A stretch of 48,407 bases of DNA from an archaeon (lineage in GTDB: Archaea; Nanobdellota; Nanobdellia; Woesearchaeales; GW2011-AR9), in NCBI GenBank assembly GCA_002688265.1, contig NZCK01000018.1, positions 1 to 48,407 of the forward strand, in the 5' to 3' direction. Both the position numbers and the translations under genes were made by a program. Shown here piece by piece: positions 38,738 to 47,636 of the stretch (within the stretch, counting starts at the first letter, position 1; each line of letters begins with the position of its first letter). The notes beneath the pieces were generated by a model. It worked only from the letters and a program-made list of their open reading frames with translations. It was not told the DNA's origin and made no database searches.

Positions 38738-39724
38738 ATGGACCCAGAGACTATAGATCAGTTAGTAAATGTTGGAATCAGATTAAGGACACACCAATCA
38801 GCAAATGTAGGAGAACCTCCAGAAGAACGTGTTGAACATCAACTTCGAAGATTAATGGCTTGTGTTGCTGATGTTACAATTGATATCAGTGAAGACTTAC
38901 GAGAAGTTATGAGGGGATATAATGGAACTCAGAATACTTTTGGTGAATCACAAATTAAATTGGACGTTCTAGCTGACCATAGATTAATGAAACATCTTGA
39001 ACAGGAAACTAGTTTTCAAGTAAGACAATTAGCTTCAGAGGAATCCGATGAAATAAAAACTCTTAGCACAGGAGATGGCAGATACTCTGTAACTTTTGAT
39101 CCTTTAGATGGCAGTTCTGTAGTTGACGCAAATTTTTCAGTAGGGACCATTGTTGGTTTTTACGAAGGAGATTTGCTTGATGGAAAACCAGGAAGAGAAT
39201 CTTTAGCTGGTGCCATGTACGTTTTGTATGGTCCAGCAACAACTTTAGTTTATGCAGTTCCTGGAGAAGGTGCTCACGAATTTGTTTTACGCAACGGTCG
39301 TTTTATTCTTGAAAAAGAGCATTTACAAATGCAAGAGCAAGGTAAAATTTATGGGCCTGGTGCTAATGTTAACAAATGGCTCCCTGAGCATAGGGAATTC
39401 ATCAAAGACATACAAAGACAAGGTCACCGATTAAGGTACAGTGGTGCTTTAGTAGCTGATGCCAATCATATTTTTTCTAAAGGGGGAGGAATTTTTGCTT
39501 ATCCTGTTTTAACAGATGCCCCTAGAAGTAAACTACGTTTACTGTTTGAACTGCAACCTTTAGCGTTAATTGCTGAAGAGATGGGTGGCGCAGCCACAGA
39601 TGGAATCACTCCAATTTTAGATTTAGTTCCTAAAAAGTTAGAAGAGAGATCTCCAATTTACATTGGCAGCAGAAGAGAAGTAGAGTTAGCTAAGGAGTAC
39701 CTTACAGGGCAGAGGGTTTCTTAA
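38738..39724 (+). CDS. fbp: Fructose-1,6-bisphosphatase, class I-like
   Basis: QIKLDVLADHRLMKHL, ASEESDE, VTFDPLDGSSVVDANFSVGTIVGFYEG, LVADANHIFSKGGGIFAYP. Confidence 0.9.
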   Translation: MDPETIDQLVNVGIRLRTHQSANVGEPPEERVEHQLRRLMACVADVTIDISEDLREVMRGYNGTQNTFGESQIKLDVLADHRLMKHLEQETSFQVRQLASEESDEIKTLSTGDGRYSVTFDPLDGSSVVDANFSVGTIVGFYEGDLLDGKPGRESLAGAMYVLYGPATTLVYAVPGEGAHEFVLRNGRFILEKEHLQMQEQGKIYGPGANVNKWLPEHREFIKDIQRQGHRLRYSGALVADANHIFSKGGGIFAYPVLTDAPRSKLRLLFELQPLALIAEEMGGAATDGITPILDLVPKKLEERSPIYIGSRREVELAKEYLTGQRVS

Positions 39725-39778
39725 GAATAGAGTTACATAAAATAAAATATAAAAAAATTAAAGAAAAAACAAAATTAA

Positions 39779-39830
39779 AACCTTTCTGGTTCCGGAAACC
39801 TTTTGGTTCCAGCAACTATGTTGCTGTGAA
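39779..39830 (+). repeat. Dispersed hairpin repeat, copy 2 (5' part tandemly duplicated)
   Basis: aacctttctggttccggaaaccttttggttccagcaactatgttgctgtg. Confidence 0.7.
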
Positions 39831-39841
39831 TGTTTCATCTC

Positions 39842-40246
39842 CTAGAACTTTTCTTTGCCGGTTAGTTTCTTTTCAAGTGACCAAACTCCTGCTCCGTCAC
39901 GCATTAACACTAGGAACGCAACGAAGTACAAAACTGCTGCTTCTCCACCTGAAGTTAAGGGGTTTAAACCTAAGTGCATGTAAAAATACGCAACTAACAT
40001 AGTGATTGCTCCACCTAGTGCACCAAGTCTAGTCCAGAATCCAAGTAAGATTGCAAGACCTGCTAAAGTTTCAACCACGCCAGCAACGCCCATGAGTGAC
40101 CCTAATTCCATTGCTGTTCCACCGAACCATCCAAATAGTTTTCCACTTCCGTACATAAAGAACATTAAACCTACTAATACTCGAAACACTCCATAGAATT
40201 GATTTCCATATTTACTCAGACAATCTAAGCCACATTTTCCTTTCAT
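39842..40246 (-). CDS. DoxX family membrane protein
   Basis: FRVLVGLMFFMYGSGKLFGWFGG, VETLAGLAILLGFWTRLGALGGAITMLVAYF. Confidence 0.88.
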   Translation of the reverse strand: MKGKCGLDCLSKYGNQFYGVFRVLVGLMFFMYGSGKLFGWFGGTAMELGSLMGVAGVVETLAGLAILLGFWTRLGALGGAITMLVAYFYMHLGLNPLTSGGEAAVLYFVAFLVLMRDGAGVWSLEKKLTGKEKF

Positions 40247-40323
40247 AATAACACCTCATAATCTAAACCTTAACAATGGTTAATAATTTATAATACTTTT
40301 GAAAGAACATTTTAAGAAAAAAG

Positions 40324-40429
40324 TGTGGACGGCAGGGTTCGAACCTGCGTAAGCACTAAGCTACTGGGTTTCATAGGTTTACAAACAACCCCCTAAGCCC
40401 AGCCCGTTTGACCACTCCGGCACGTCCAC
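40324..40429 (-). tRNA. tRNA-Leu(TAG) with 22-nt canonical intron (approx. 40370-40391)
   Basis: GTGGACG/CGTCCAC acceptor, anticodon stem CTGGG/CCCAG, loop CTTAGG-[intron]-A, long variable arm, T-arm GCAGG-TTCGAAC-CCTGC. Confidence 0.92.
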
Positions 40430-40539
40430 GTGAAACAGATGTTTCTTCCTTACTGCCAAAGTAATGTAGCCTAACTTTCATATCTTGTCATTAAAGTTAT
40501 TTAAAAAGATATCGTAAAATAAAGAAAAAATAAAAAAAC

Positions 40540-41094
40540 TCAACTAAAATCCATTATCACAACTCCAATAGTTGTACTTCCTTCTGAATTTGTTTCAACT
40601 GATAGCATAACTGAACATCCTGCTTGCAGAGCAATATCAAAGTCTCCGGTTACCCAAGTTTTACTACCTCTGTTCCATTCGCTTTCTTCGAACCAAACAT
40701 CAACCATCTGTGAATCAAACCAATCTTGAATTGTAGATTCATCATCAGAACTTAAGTAAGCGGATTGACTAATTCCTGCTGAACCTGCACTGTTATCAAT
40801 ATCTGCAGCATTACTTGTTTCAACAGCAGATCCCGGATATTCTGGCACTACACAATCTCCGCTATTTGTTGCAGGAGCGAGAGCTGCAGCATCAGTGTCT
40901 AAAATAGAATCATCTGCTGTTGCTTCTTCAATTCCCTCTTCAATAGTTTCTTGTAAGTCTTCAACTCCTTGCTCAACTTCATCTTCAAGGTCAGCTATGT
41001 AATCATCAACTGCAGCTTCTTGTTCTACTGAACAAGAGAATAAAAACAAACTTACAACAATGAGCATAATTCCAATTAATATTTTTTGTTTCAT
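40540..41094 (-). CDS. Putative lipoprotein
   Basis: Signal MKQKILIGIMLIVVSLFLFSCS lipobox; acidic N-terminal region. Confidence 0.75.
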   Translation of the reverse strand: MKQKILIGIMLIVVSLFLFSCSVEQEAAVDDYIADLEDEVEQGVEDLQETIEEGIEEATADDSILDTDAAALAPATNSGDCVVPEYPGSAVETSNAADIDNSAGSAGISQSAYLSSDDESTIQDWFDSQMVDVWFEESEWNRGSKTWVTGDFDIALQAGCSVMLSVETNSEGSTTIGVVIMDFS

Positions 41095-41154
41095 GGCTAC
41101 CTTATGTAATGGAAACTATATAATTTTTACTTATAATAAAATCAAAAAACATTC

Positions 41155-42750
41155 TCAACTATACACAGGATTGACTTGATTCAAAGTTGTACAACGTAAT
41201 TGCAAACCAGACACAACGTCTTTGTTATTCCTCTCAACCGTGTAAACTCTAAGGCCACTAATTCCAGTAACAGTACCTTCTCCATGAGTTGAACAAAATG
41301 CTTCCATGTTAGCAGTAGTTGATAATGTTGTAGCAAGTGGAACTTCTGACCAGATATTATAATACTCTTCTAAAACAATTTCGCTAGAATCTTGAGGCAC
41401 GTAATGTCTTTGTGCATCTAGTTTCTTAATGAATTCTATTGGCCCTGCGGTTGTATAAAATCCCCTCAGACCATTAACAACTCTACTAGCTTCGTTATCA
41501 AATCCTCCATTGTTAAGGTTAGTCCCCCAACCAACATTAGAGAATGAACTGATGTCTAAAACAGTGTCTGTGCCAGCTGGAGCGCAGTATAGGGTAATTC
41601 CATAGATCTGTTGTTTTGTCAAGTAAACTTCTGAAGCCACTTCCATTGTAGAAACTAACATTCCTTCTGGGCAACTAAGGTCAGTTTCAAATTCTCCGGA
41701 ATCAAAAGCCCGAATGATTTCTGATTCTAATACATCTATGAGTTCACTATCAACTTGCCAAACTAAAATTTCTGTAGTCTCTTGAAACTCAGAGTCTGGT
41801 AGGGAACTATCGTTATCACTATTACCAAAAATTCCTTTGAACCAACTAAATACTTGTTCTATAATACCTGAAAAGATATTGTTTGAGGAATCTTCTTCTT
41901 CTTCTTCTTCTTCTTCCTCTTCCGCAGGCACCTCATCAACAGCATTTTCAAGAGCTTCTTCTATTTCATCATTTGCATCCTCGACCTCTTCTAAACAAAC
42001 ACCTTCGTTGCAGCCATTATCGCAAGTTTTAGCATATTGGTGAATAAAAGTTTGTCCATCAGGGCCATACAATCCATCTGCGCAGAAATGTTCAACTAAA
42101 GTTGTTTCATCTAAACAATAATCTGTAATTGGACTTTCCAAATCTAATCCTGTACCTAAACTAATCTCAGAATACTCATGTGTCATTGTTCCTTGTACAT
42201 TATAATCTGATCCTCCATCGGAGTCAAGACATTGTATTGTTTCAGAACCATCACCATCTTCTTCATTAGTGCTATCTTCAGTTTCATTATCATCATCACC
42301 TGAAATAGAGTCTGCAGCATTATCAGTTTCGAAATTAGTATTTTCAAAAGAATAAGCAACTCTACAGATTCCACTATTTGTAAATCCAGAGACTCCAATG
42401 TATTGGTAATTTACTGTATCGTTTTCTACAAACTTGTATACTTCATTAACTCTAATTGTGGTCGTCCCACTTGAAGGATCTGATCCAAATGTTAAGTCGA
42501 TTTCACAGGTTTCTGCTATGGGATCAGACGTAGTTACATACAAAGAGTACCACTCTCTGTCTGTGTTAACAGGATAAGTGTGTAGGTAACTAGATCTGGC
42601 ACTTGAGCTTGCTACATACGTTGAGTCTGAGTAATCAGTGTCTACAATGAAGGAATCAAATGTTCCTGTGTATTCAGCTGCCAAGGTAGCAGTGGATAAT
42701 GAAAATATGAACATAGCACATAGTAAAGATAAAACCAATAGTTTTTTCAT
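41155..42750 (-). CDS. Secreted protein with poly-Glu tract
   Basis: Signal peptide MKKLLVLSLLCAMFIFSLSTATLAAEY; EEEEEEEEEED run encoded by a TTC microsatellite. Confidence 0.8.
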   Translation of the reverse strand: MKKLLVLSLLCAMFIFSLSTATLAAEYTGTFDSFIVDTDYSDSTYVASSSARSSYLHTYPVNTDREWYSLYVTTSDPIAETCEIDLTFGSDPSSGTTTIRVNEVYKFVENDTVNYQYIGVSGFTNSGICRVAYSFENTNFETDNAADSISGDDDNETEDSTNEEDGDGSETIQCLDSDGGSDYNVQGTMTHEYSEISLGTGLDLESPITDYCLDETTLVEHFCADGLYGPDGQTFIHQYAKTCDNGCNEGVCLEEVEDANDEIEEALENAVDEVPAEEEEEEEEEEDSSNNIFSGIIEQVFSWFKGIFGNSDNDSSLPDSEFQETTEILVWQVDSELIDVLESEIIRAFDSGEFETDLSCPEGMLVSTMEVASEVYLTKQQIYGITLYCAPAGTDTVLDISSFSNVGWGTNLNNGGFDNEASRVVNGLRGFYTTAGPIEFIKKLDAQRHYVPQDSSEIVLEEYYNIWSEVPLATTLSTTANMEAFCSTHGEGTVTGISGLRVYTVERNNKDVVSGLQLRCTTLNQVNPVYS

Positions 42751-42897
42751 TTTGTTCCCCTCGTTGTGATTAATTTATTCTAAAGTATAATAATAAAATA
42801 CAAAGTTTTATTGAAATATAAAAATTGCCTAAGTTTAGTACAAATATTTCTTTTCTACAGCACAAGATACAATATCAAGCATAGCTTTCCAAGAATT

Positions 42898-44115
42898 TCA
42901 CAAAATGAAATACAGAATAACTGGCACTATTAATGAACCCATCAAATGATTCTTTCCTACACCAAAAAAGCTAGCCATCAAACCAACGCAAGTAGCAGTT
43001 AGAAGAATCACCAAACCAACTAGGCCATCAAAAATAAAAGTCAAACAAGTTATCAATAGAATAATCCCAAAAATCACATCCACATAATTAACGCGTGACA
43101 TCACGCGAGAGAACACTTTCGACAAGTACACAGTCAAAAGAGAAGCTATACTCCCCACAACCAACGCAACGCCTAAAAACAAAATCATCATTTGCAGATC
43201 AACAACTGATACTAATTCACGCACAGCAACGATTGCTCCATTACGCGCTTTAGAAAGGGCATACACTGTTCCAATAGAAATCAACATATTGGCTGTGTTA
43301 ATTCCTCCGACCAATGTCAGAAATGTTTCAGCTCTTCTCTCACGAATAATTTCATTAGCTACAATTGCTGCTTGACTATTTCCAAAGCCGGGCAAAAATG
43401 CTGCAACAAATCCCACTAAGCTAGCAGCACTAACTGCGCGAGCAGCAGAACTAATTGGCAACTGCAAAGGCAAGCTCAAGTCTTGCGCAGGTACAGTAGC
43501 TTTTTGCATTAAACTAACTAACATTATTGAAAATCCAAACAATCCTGAAAGCAGAGGAAACAATGGTTGCGAGAGAGATTTCATGGAAAGGACCACAACA
43601 CCCAAGGCGCCAGCCAACAAAAAGCAACACAGTGTAATCAAACGTTTACCTTTCTCGCGCAGAATCATTATTGCCATAATTACAATTAAGATGTAACCTA
43701 TCAACGAATCAATTATTGGATACACAATTGCCATTCCAAACAGAAATAAAGGAAACACAAGTAAAGACAAAAGCAAACATCCGTAACTTCCAATAACTGT
43801 ACACAGAATTGCGTTATGTCCTTCGCCGCGATGCAAAAGCACATGCCCAGGCAAGACAGACAACGCTTGCGCTTCATCTGGTGCTCCAAGATAAATTGAA
43901 GGCAAAGAATCCAAAAACGAGTGTGTGATGGCAAGAGAAATAATGTAAACACAAAGCAAAGTAGCAGAAGTAAACGAAAGTAGCAAGGGCGACAAGGACA
44001 ATAAAAGAACAGAGATTAAGTTAACGTGGATTCCAGGGAACAGGCCTGTAAAAATCCCTGATAAGACCCCAAGAACAACTGCAATCACCAATTCTAGAAA
44101 CATATAAATCAGCAA
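42898..44115 (-). CDS. TctA-like (tripartite tricarboxylate transporter permease family) membrane protein
   Basis: GVLSGIFTGLFPGIHVNLIS, SLPSIYLGAPDEAQALSVLPGH, AAFLPGFGNSQAAIVANEI. Confidence 0.82.
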   Translation of the reverse strand: MLIYMFLELVIAVVLGVLSGIFTGLFPGIHVNLISVLLLSLSPLLLSFTSATLLCVYIISLAITHSFLDSLPSIYLGAPDEAQALSVLPGHVLLHRGEGHNAILCTVIGSYGCLLLSLLVFPLFLFGMAIVYPIIDSLIGYILIVIMAIMILREKGKRLITLCCFLLAGALGVVVLSMKSLSQPLFPLLSGLFGFSIMLVSLMQKATVPAQDLSLPLQLPISSAARAVSAASLVGFVAAFLPGFGNSQAAIVANEIIRERRAETFLTLVGGINTANMLISIGTVYALSKARNGAIVAVRELVSVVDLQMMILFLGVALVVGSIASLLTVYLSKVFSRVMSRVNYVDVIFGIILLITCLTFIFDGLVGLVILLTATCVGLMASFFGVGKNHLMGSLIVPVILYFIL

Positions 44116-44154
44116 ATTAGAGACTTAAAATACTTTTCACATTTACCTATATAT

Positions 44155-45888
44155 TCATTTATTAATCAAAACCAAATCTTCAGTAAAAGCTTCTAGATAA
44201 GCATTAAACACTGCATATTCTGATAAGATTTCAGTGGAGTTCATTCCAACTGACTTTTCTACAATTTCTCGATTTTCATCTATGATAAAATATTTGTCTT
44301 CAGATTCAAAGTATCCTACTAGGTTTGAAGCAGTTGTACCAATAATATAACTAAATTCTTCACTTATAATAGAATCATAAACTCCAATCTCTTTTAATAA
44401 AATATCTTTGAAATTAACTTGTGAGTACACAGATGCATCTTCAGAATTACTAAACTTTTGATTAAAGACAAAGAGTGGTATTTGGTAAGCTTCAATTGAA
44501 TACATTCTATACGAACTTTTGGACCCATGGTCTGCGGTAATTAGAATTGTAGTATCTTCCAATAAATCATTCTCTTCTAAAAAAGAATAAATTTCCATAA
44601 GGTACATGTTGTAATATTCAACTGGTGTTAGGCCAAATTCTTCTTCGTATGTTTGGGTATGTCCATACACAAATTCTTGCAGTAAGAACAATTTGTCATG
44701 AGATAAAATTGCTTCTTTTACATCATCAAAAATTTTCATATCTTCACAAGCTTGTTGATATTGTAATTCATGTAAACAAAGATAATTTGGATCTAGTTCT
44801 GAGTAATCTTCTTGAGCAATAGTTATGCGTGAACTCCAAGGGTAACGGTAGCCCCCTACCCAGGGTGTTTCAACGGAAGAAATAGCAAAAACTGTTTCAT
44901 AATTTTGTATATTGAACAGTTCTAACAATCCATCTTGCTTGCGTATTTTTGCATCAAATTTTTCAACCCAATCTAGATGCGAATATGATTCATAAGGGAT
45001 AAAAACAGAGTAGAGCATTGATTGAACTGCAGTTTTACTATCTTGTTGTGCGGAGAGATAATTGTTGTAGCTGTGTGTGTTCTGTGAGATAGTTTCAAAA
45101 AAGTTATCTTCCGAACTAATTTTTGCAATATCTTTTTCAAAATCATCTATGGTGACTTCTTCCATTACAAAGACTAAAACCCTGTGCTGTTCTGGCAGCC
45201 CTAAATTCAAATCTGTAAGGTGTTTATTGATTGAATAAATTTTTGATTCATCAAATTCTATTGTATCTAGGTCATCAAATTCAATATTAATATCTTCTTC
45301 AGTATCAACTGGGATTAATCGATTAGACAAAGGGTGGGTAAATTCATCTGCTAATGTAGTTGGGATGATAACAACTGCAGCAATTGAGATTAATATCAAA
45401 AGCAAGTGTATTTTTGGAATAGTGTGGTTATTCTCAACCTTAGCAAGGAATGTTTTTCTCAAATGATGTAACAGATATAGATCTAATTCAATGTTCATAA
45501 ACAGAAAGGTTGTTACAACAATAGCTGACACAACTAACAAGTAAGTTGGTATCACATTACTTAATCCAAAATGTAGTAAACCCAAATTTAAATCAAAAAT
45601 CGAATAATTTTTTATTAGTGATTCATCAAGAAAATACGCTTGTGCTAGTGAGATAAAACTAATAAGTAATGTAAAAGAATAGAAAAGAACATGCGATACA
45701 ATGTAAAGTCTACCTTGTTTCCAAAAATCTGAAAAGAAAAACGCATAAATCAAATACAAGACTGCAAATTCAAAGATGCTAGTTGTAATTATCAAGGAAA
45801 CATTTGTGCTTCTAGTAAATTTTATGAAAGTAGTTATGGCGAGAACAAAGAAAATAAATCTGAACCTCGCTTCTAGTAATTTCACCAT
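44155..45888 (-). CDS. Membrane-anchored sulfatase/alkaline-phosphatase-superfamily protein
   Basis: Several N-terminal TMs; RVLVFVMEEVTIDDF, DSKTAVQSMLYSVF, TTILITADHGSKSS. Confidence 0.75.
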   Translation of the reverse strand: MVKLLEARFRFIFFVLAITTFIKFTRSTNVSLIITTSIFEFAVLYLIYAFFFSDFWKQGRLYIVSHVLFYSFTLLISFISLAQAYFLDESLIKNYSIFDLNLGLLHFGLSNVIPTYLLVVSAIVVTTFLFMNIELDLYLLHHLRKTFLAKVENNHTIPKIHLLLILISIAAVVIIPTTLADEFTHPLSNRLIPVDTEEDINIEFDDLDTIEFDESKIYSINKHLTDLNLGLPEQHRVLVFVMEEVTIDDFEKDIAKISSEDNFFETISQNTHSYNNYLSAQQDSKTAVQSMLYSVFIPYESYSHLDWVEKFDAKIRKQDGLLELFNIQNYETVFAISSVETPWVGGYRYPWSSRITIAQEDYSELDPNYLCLHELQYQQACEDMKIFDDVKEAILSHDKLFLLQEFVYGHTQTYEEEFGLTPVEYYNMYLMEIYSFLEENDLLEDTTILITADHGSKSSYRMYSIEAYQIPLFVFNQKFSNSEDASVYSQVNFKDILLKEIGVYDSIISEEFSYIIGTTASNLVGYFESEDKYFIIDENREIVEKSVGMNSTEILSEYAVFNAYLEAFTEDLVLINK

Positions 45889-46041
45889 CCTGATCTAATT
45901 AAATATTCAGGGTTTAAATTACTTGTCTAAAAAACATTTAACGAAGTAATTTAGCATATTGGCTGTGTGTTCGCTTTTGCTAAATTAAAATCTGCTGTAT
46001 AAGAATAAACATTTAAATACCTCTTCTTCCTCCTAAAATCT

Positions 46042-46506
46042 ATGTTTCAAAACCGTCAAGGAATCGCGCCAATTGTAGCCACATTACTTTTAATCAGTTT
46101 TGCAGTAGCCATTGGAATTGTAATCATGAATTTCGGGCGTGCTCAAGTACAATTAGAAAGTAAGTGTGCAGTTGATATTGGTTTAATTTTTTCAGAAATT
46201 GGTGGAGAGACTCAGGTTTGTATTGATCGTGAAAAAGATATTATCAAGCTTTCAGTTGAGAATGGTGTAAATATTGAGACAACGGGTTTAATGGTAAATG
46301 TGATAGGAACGGAGAGGGCCGAAAGTTTCGAATTAACAGATGCTGCAATAAGTAAGGCTGGAGTTTACTTAACTGATTTGGGTTACAACTTAGCTGCAAA
46401 TGGTGAGATTAGGCAATTGAAGGTAATACCTTTAATAACTCCTTTTGACGAGGAAGTAGTTTGTACTGAGCAAGCTTTAGTGGCTGAGAGTATTTCTGAT
46501 TGTTAA
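46042..46506 (+). CDS. Archaeal type IV pilin-like protein
   Basis: N-terminal MFQNRQGIAPIVATLLLISFAVAIGIVIMNFG class III signal. Confidence 0.85.
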   Translation: MFQNRQGIAPIVATLLLISFAVAIGIVIMNFGRAQVQLESKCAVDIGLIFSEIGGETQVCIDREKDIIKLSVENGVNIETTGLMVNVIGTERAESFELTDAAISKAGVYLTDLGYNLAANGEIRQLKVIPLITPFDEEVVCTEQALVAESISDC

Positions 46507-46572
46507 TATTAACATCTTCAATATCTAAATTCTTACAATACTTTTTTATTCTAGCACCTATCACATGTTATT

Positions 46573-47403
46573 ATGCAAATTGAAATTAGTCTAAACAAAT
46601 CTGTGGATGAGAACGCAGGAATTTATTATAACAAAGCCAAAAAAGGCAAGAAGAAGTTGGAGGGAGCGAAAGCCACTGTAGAGAAATATCAAAAAGAGTT
46701 AGAAAATCTTCAAGGTAAAGAGGCAGAGTTTCAAGAGAAAGAAGCAACTAAAGAAGCTAAAAAAGCCAAAAAATTAGCTAATCAAAGATGGTATTCTAAA
46801 TTTCATAATTTTATTTCCAGTGAAGGTTTTGTTTGTGTTGGTGGTAGAGATGCTACTCAAAATGAGATTCTGATCAAGAAGCATACTGAAGTAAATGATT
46901 TAGTTTTGCATACTGATATGGCAGGCAGTCCTTTTTTTGTTATCAAAGATGGACAAAATAAGAAGTGTACAGAAATTACAATTGAAGAAGCAGCTCAGGC
47001 AGTTGCTTGTTATTCTAGAGCGTGGAAAGAAGGGCATGGGACTGCTGATGTTTTGTATGTTAAACCAGAACAAGTATCTAAGGAAGCAAACCCTGGCGAA
47101 CATTTAGCTAAAGGCAGTTTTATGATTCGTGGTAAGACTAAATATTTGCATCCCAAGTTAGAGTTTGCAGTTGGGAAAACAACCTCTAAAGAAGGGGAAG
47201 AGGAATTGGTTAGTGGTCCTGCTATGACGATCATTAAATTGTGTCAAGATTACGTTTTAATTTTACCTGGAAGGGAGAAGAAGTCTGCGCTTGCAAAATT
47301 AATCAAGAAGGAGCTTAAAATTGGTGACTTGGATGATTTAGTGGCTGCTTTACCTGCTGGTGGTGCTCAGATTAAGAAGCAAAGGAAACGTAAAAATAAG
47401 TAG
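46573..47403 (+). CDS. NFACT-R (DUF814) domain protein; RqcH-like C-terminal half only
   Basis: Coiled-coil then FISSEGFVCVGGRDATQNEILIKKHTEVNDLVLHTDMAGSPFFVIK, HGTADVLYVKPEQVSK, MIRGKTKYL. Confidence 0.88.
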   Translation: MQIEISLNKSVDENAGIYYNKAKKGKKKLEGAKATVEKYQKELENLQGKEAEFQEKEATKEAKKAKKLANQRWYSKFHNFISSEGFVCVGGRDATQNEILIKKHTEVNDLVLHTDMAGSPFFVIKDGQNKKCTEITIEEAAQAVACYSRAWKEGHGTADVLYVKPEQVSKEANPGEHLAKGSFMIRGKTKYLHPKLEFAVGKTTSKEGEEELVSGPAMTIIKLCQDYVLILPGREKKSALAKLIKKELKIGDLDDLVAALPAGGAQIKKQRKRKNK

Positions 47404-47442
47404 CAATATTCTTAAAGAAACTTAATGAATCACATATCTTGT

Positions 47443-47556
47443 GTCCCCGTAGTTTAGCATGGATATGACGCAAGCTTGCGGTACGCGTAAAGCACAGCTT
47501 AACGGATTTTGCGTTGCAAATAGCTTGAAACCCGAGTTCAAATCTCGGCGGGGACA
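47443..47556 (+). tRNA. tRNA-Arg(GCG) with ~40-nt canonical intron (approx. 47482-47521)
   Basis: GTCCCCG/CGGGGAC acceptor, anticodon stem CAAGC/GCTTG, loop TTGCGG-[intron]-A, T-arm CCGAG-TTCAAAT-CTCGG, A73. Confidence 0.88.
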
Positions 47557-47636
47557 CTTCTTTTCATTTCTGAGTCTCTTCCATGTGTTTAACAGAATTT
47601 TATATAATTCGTGCAATGTCCCAAAGGAGGGACAAA

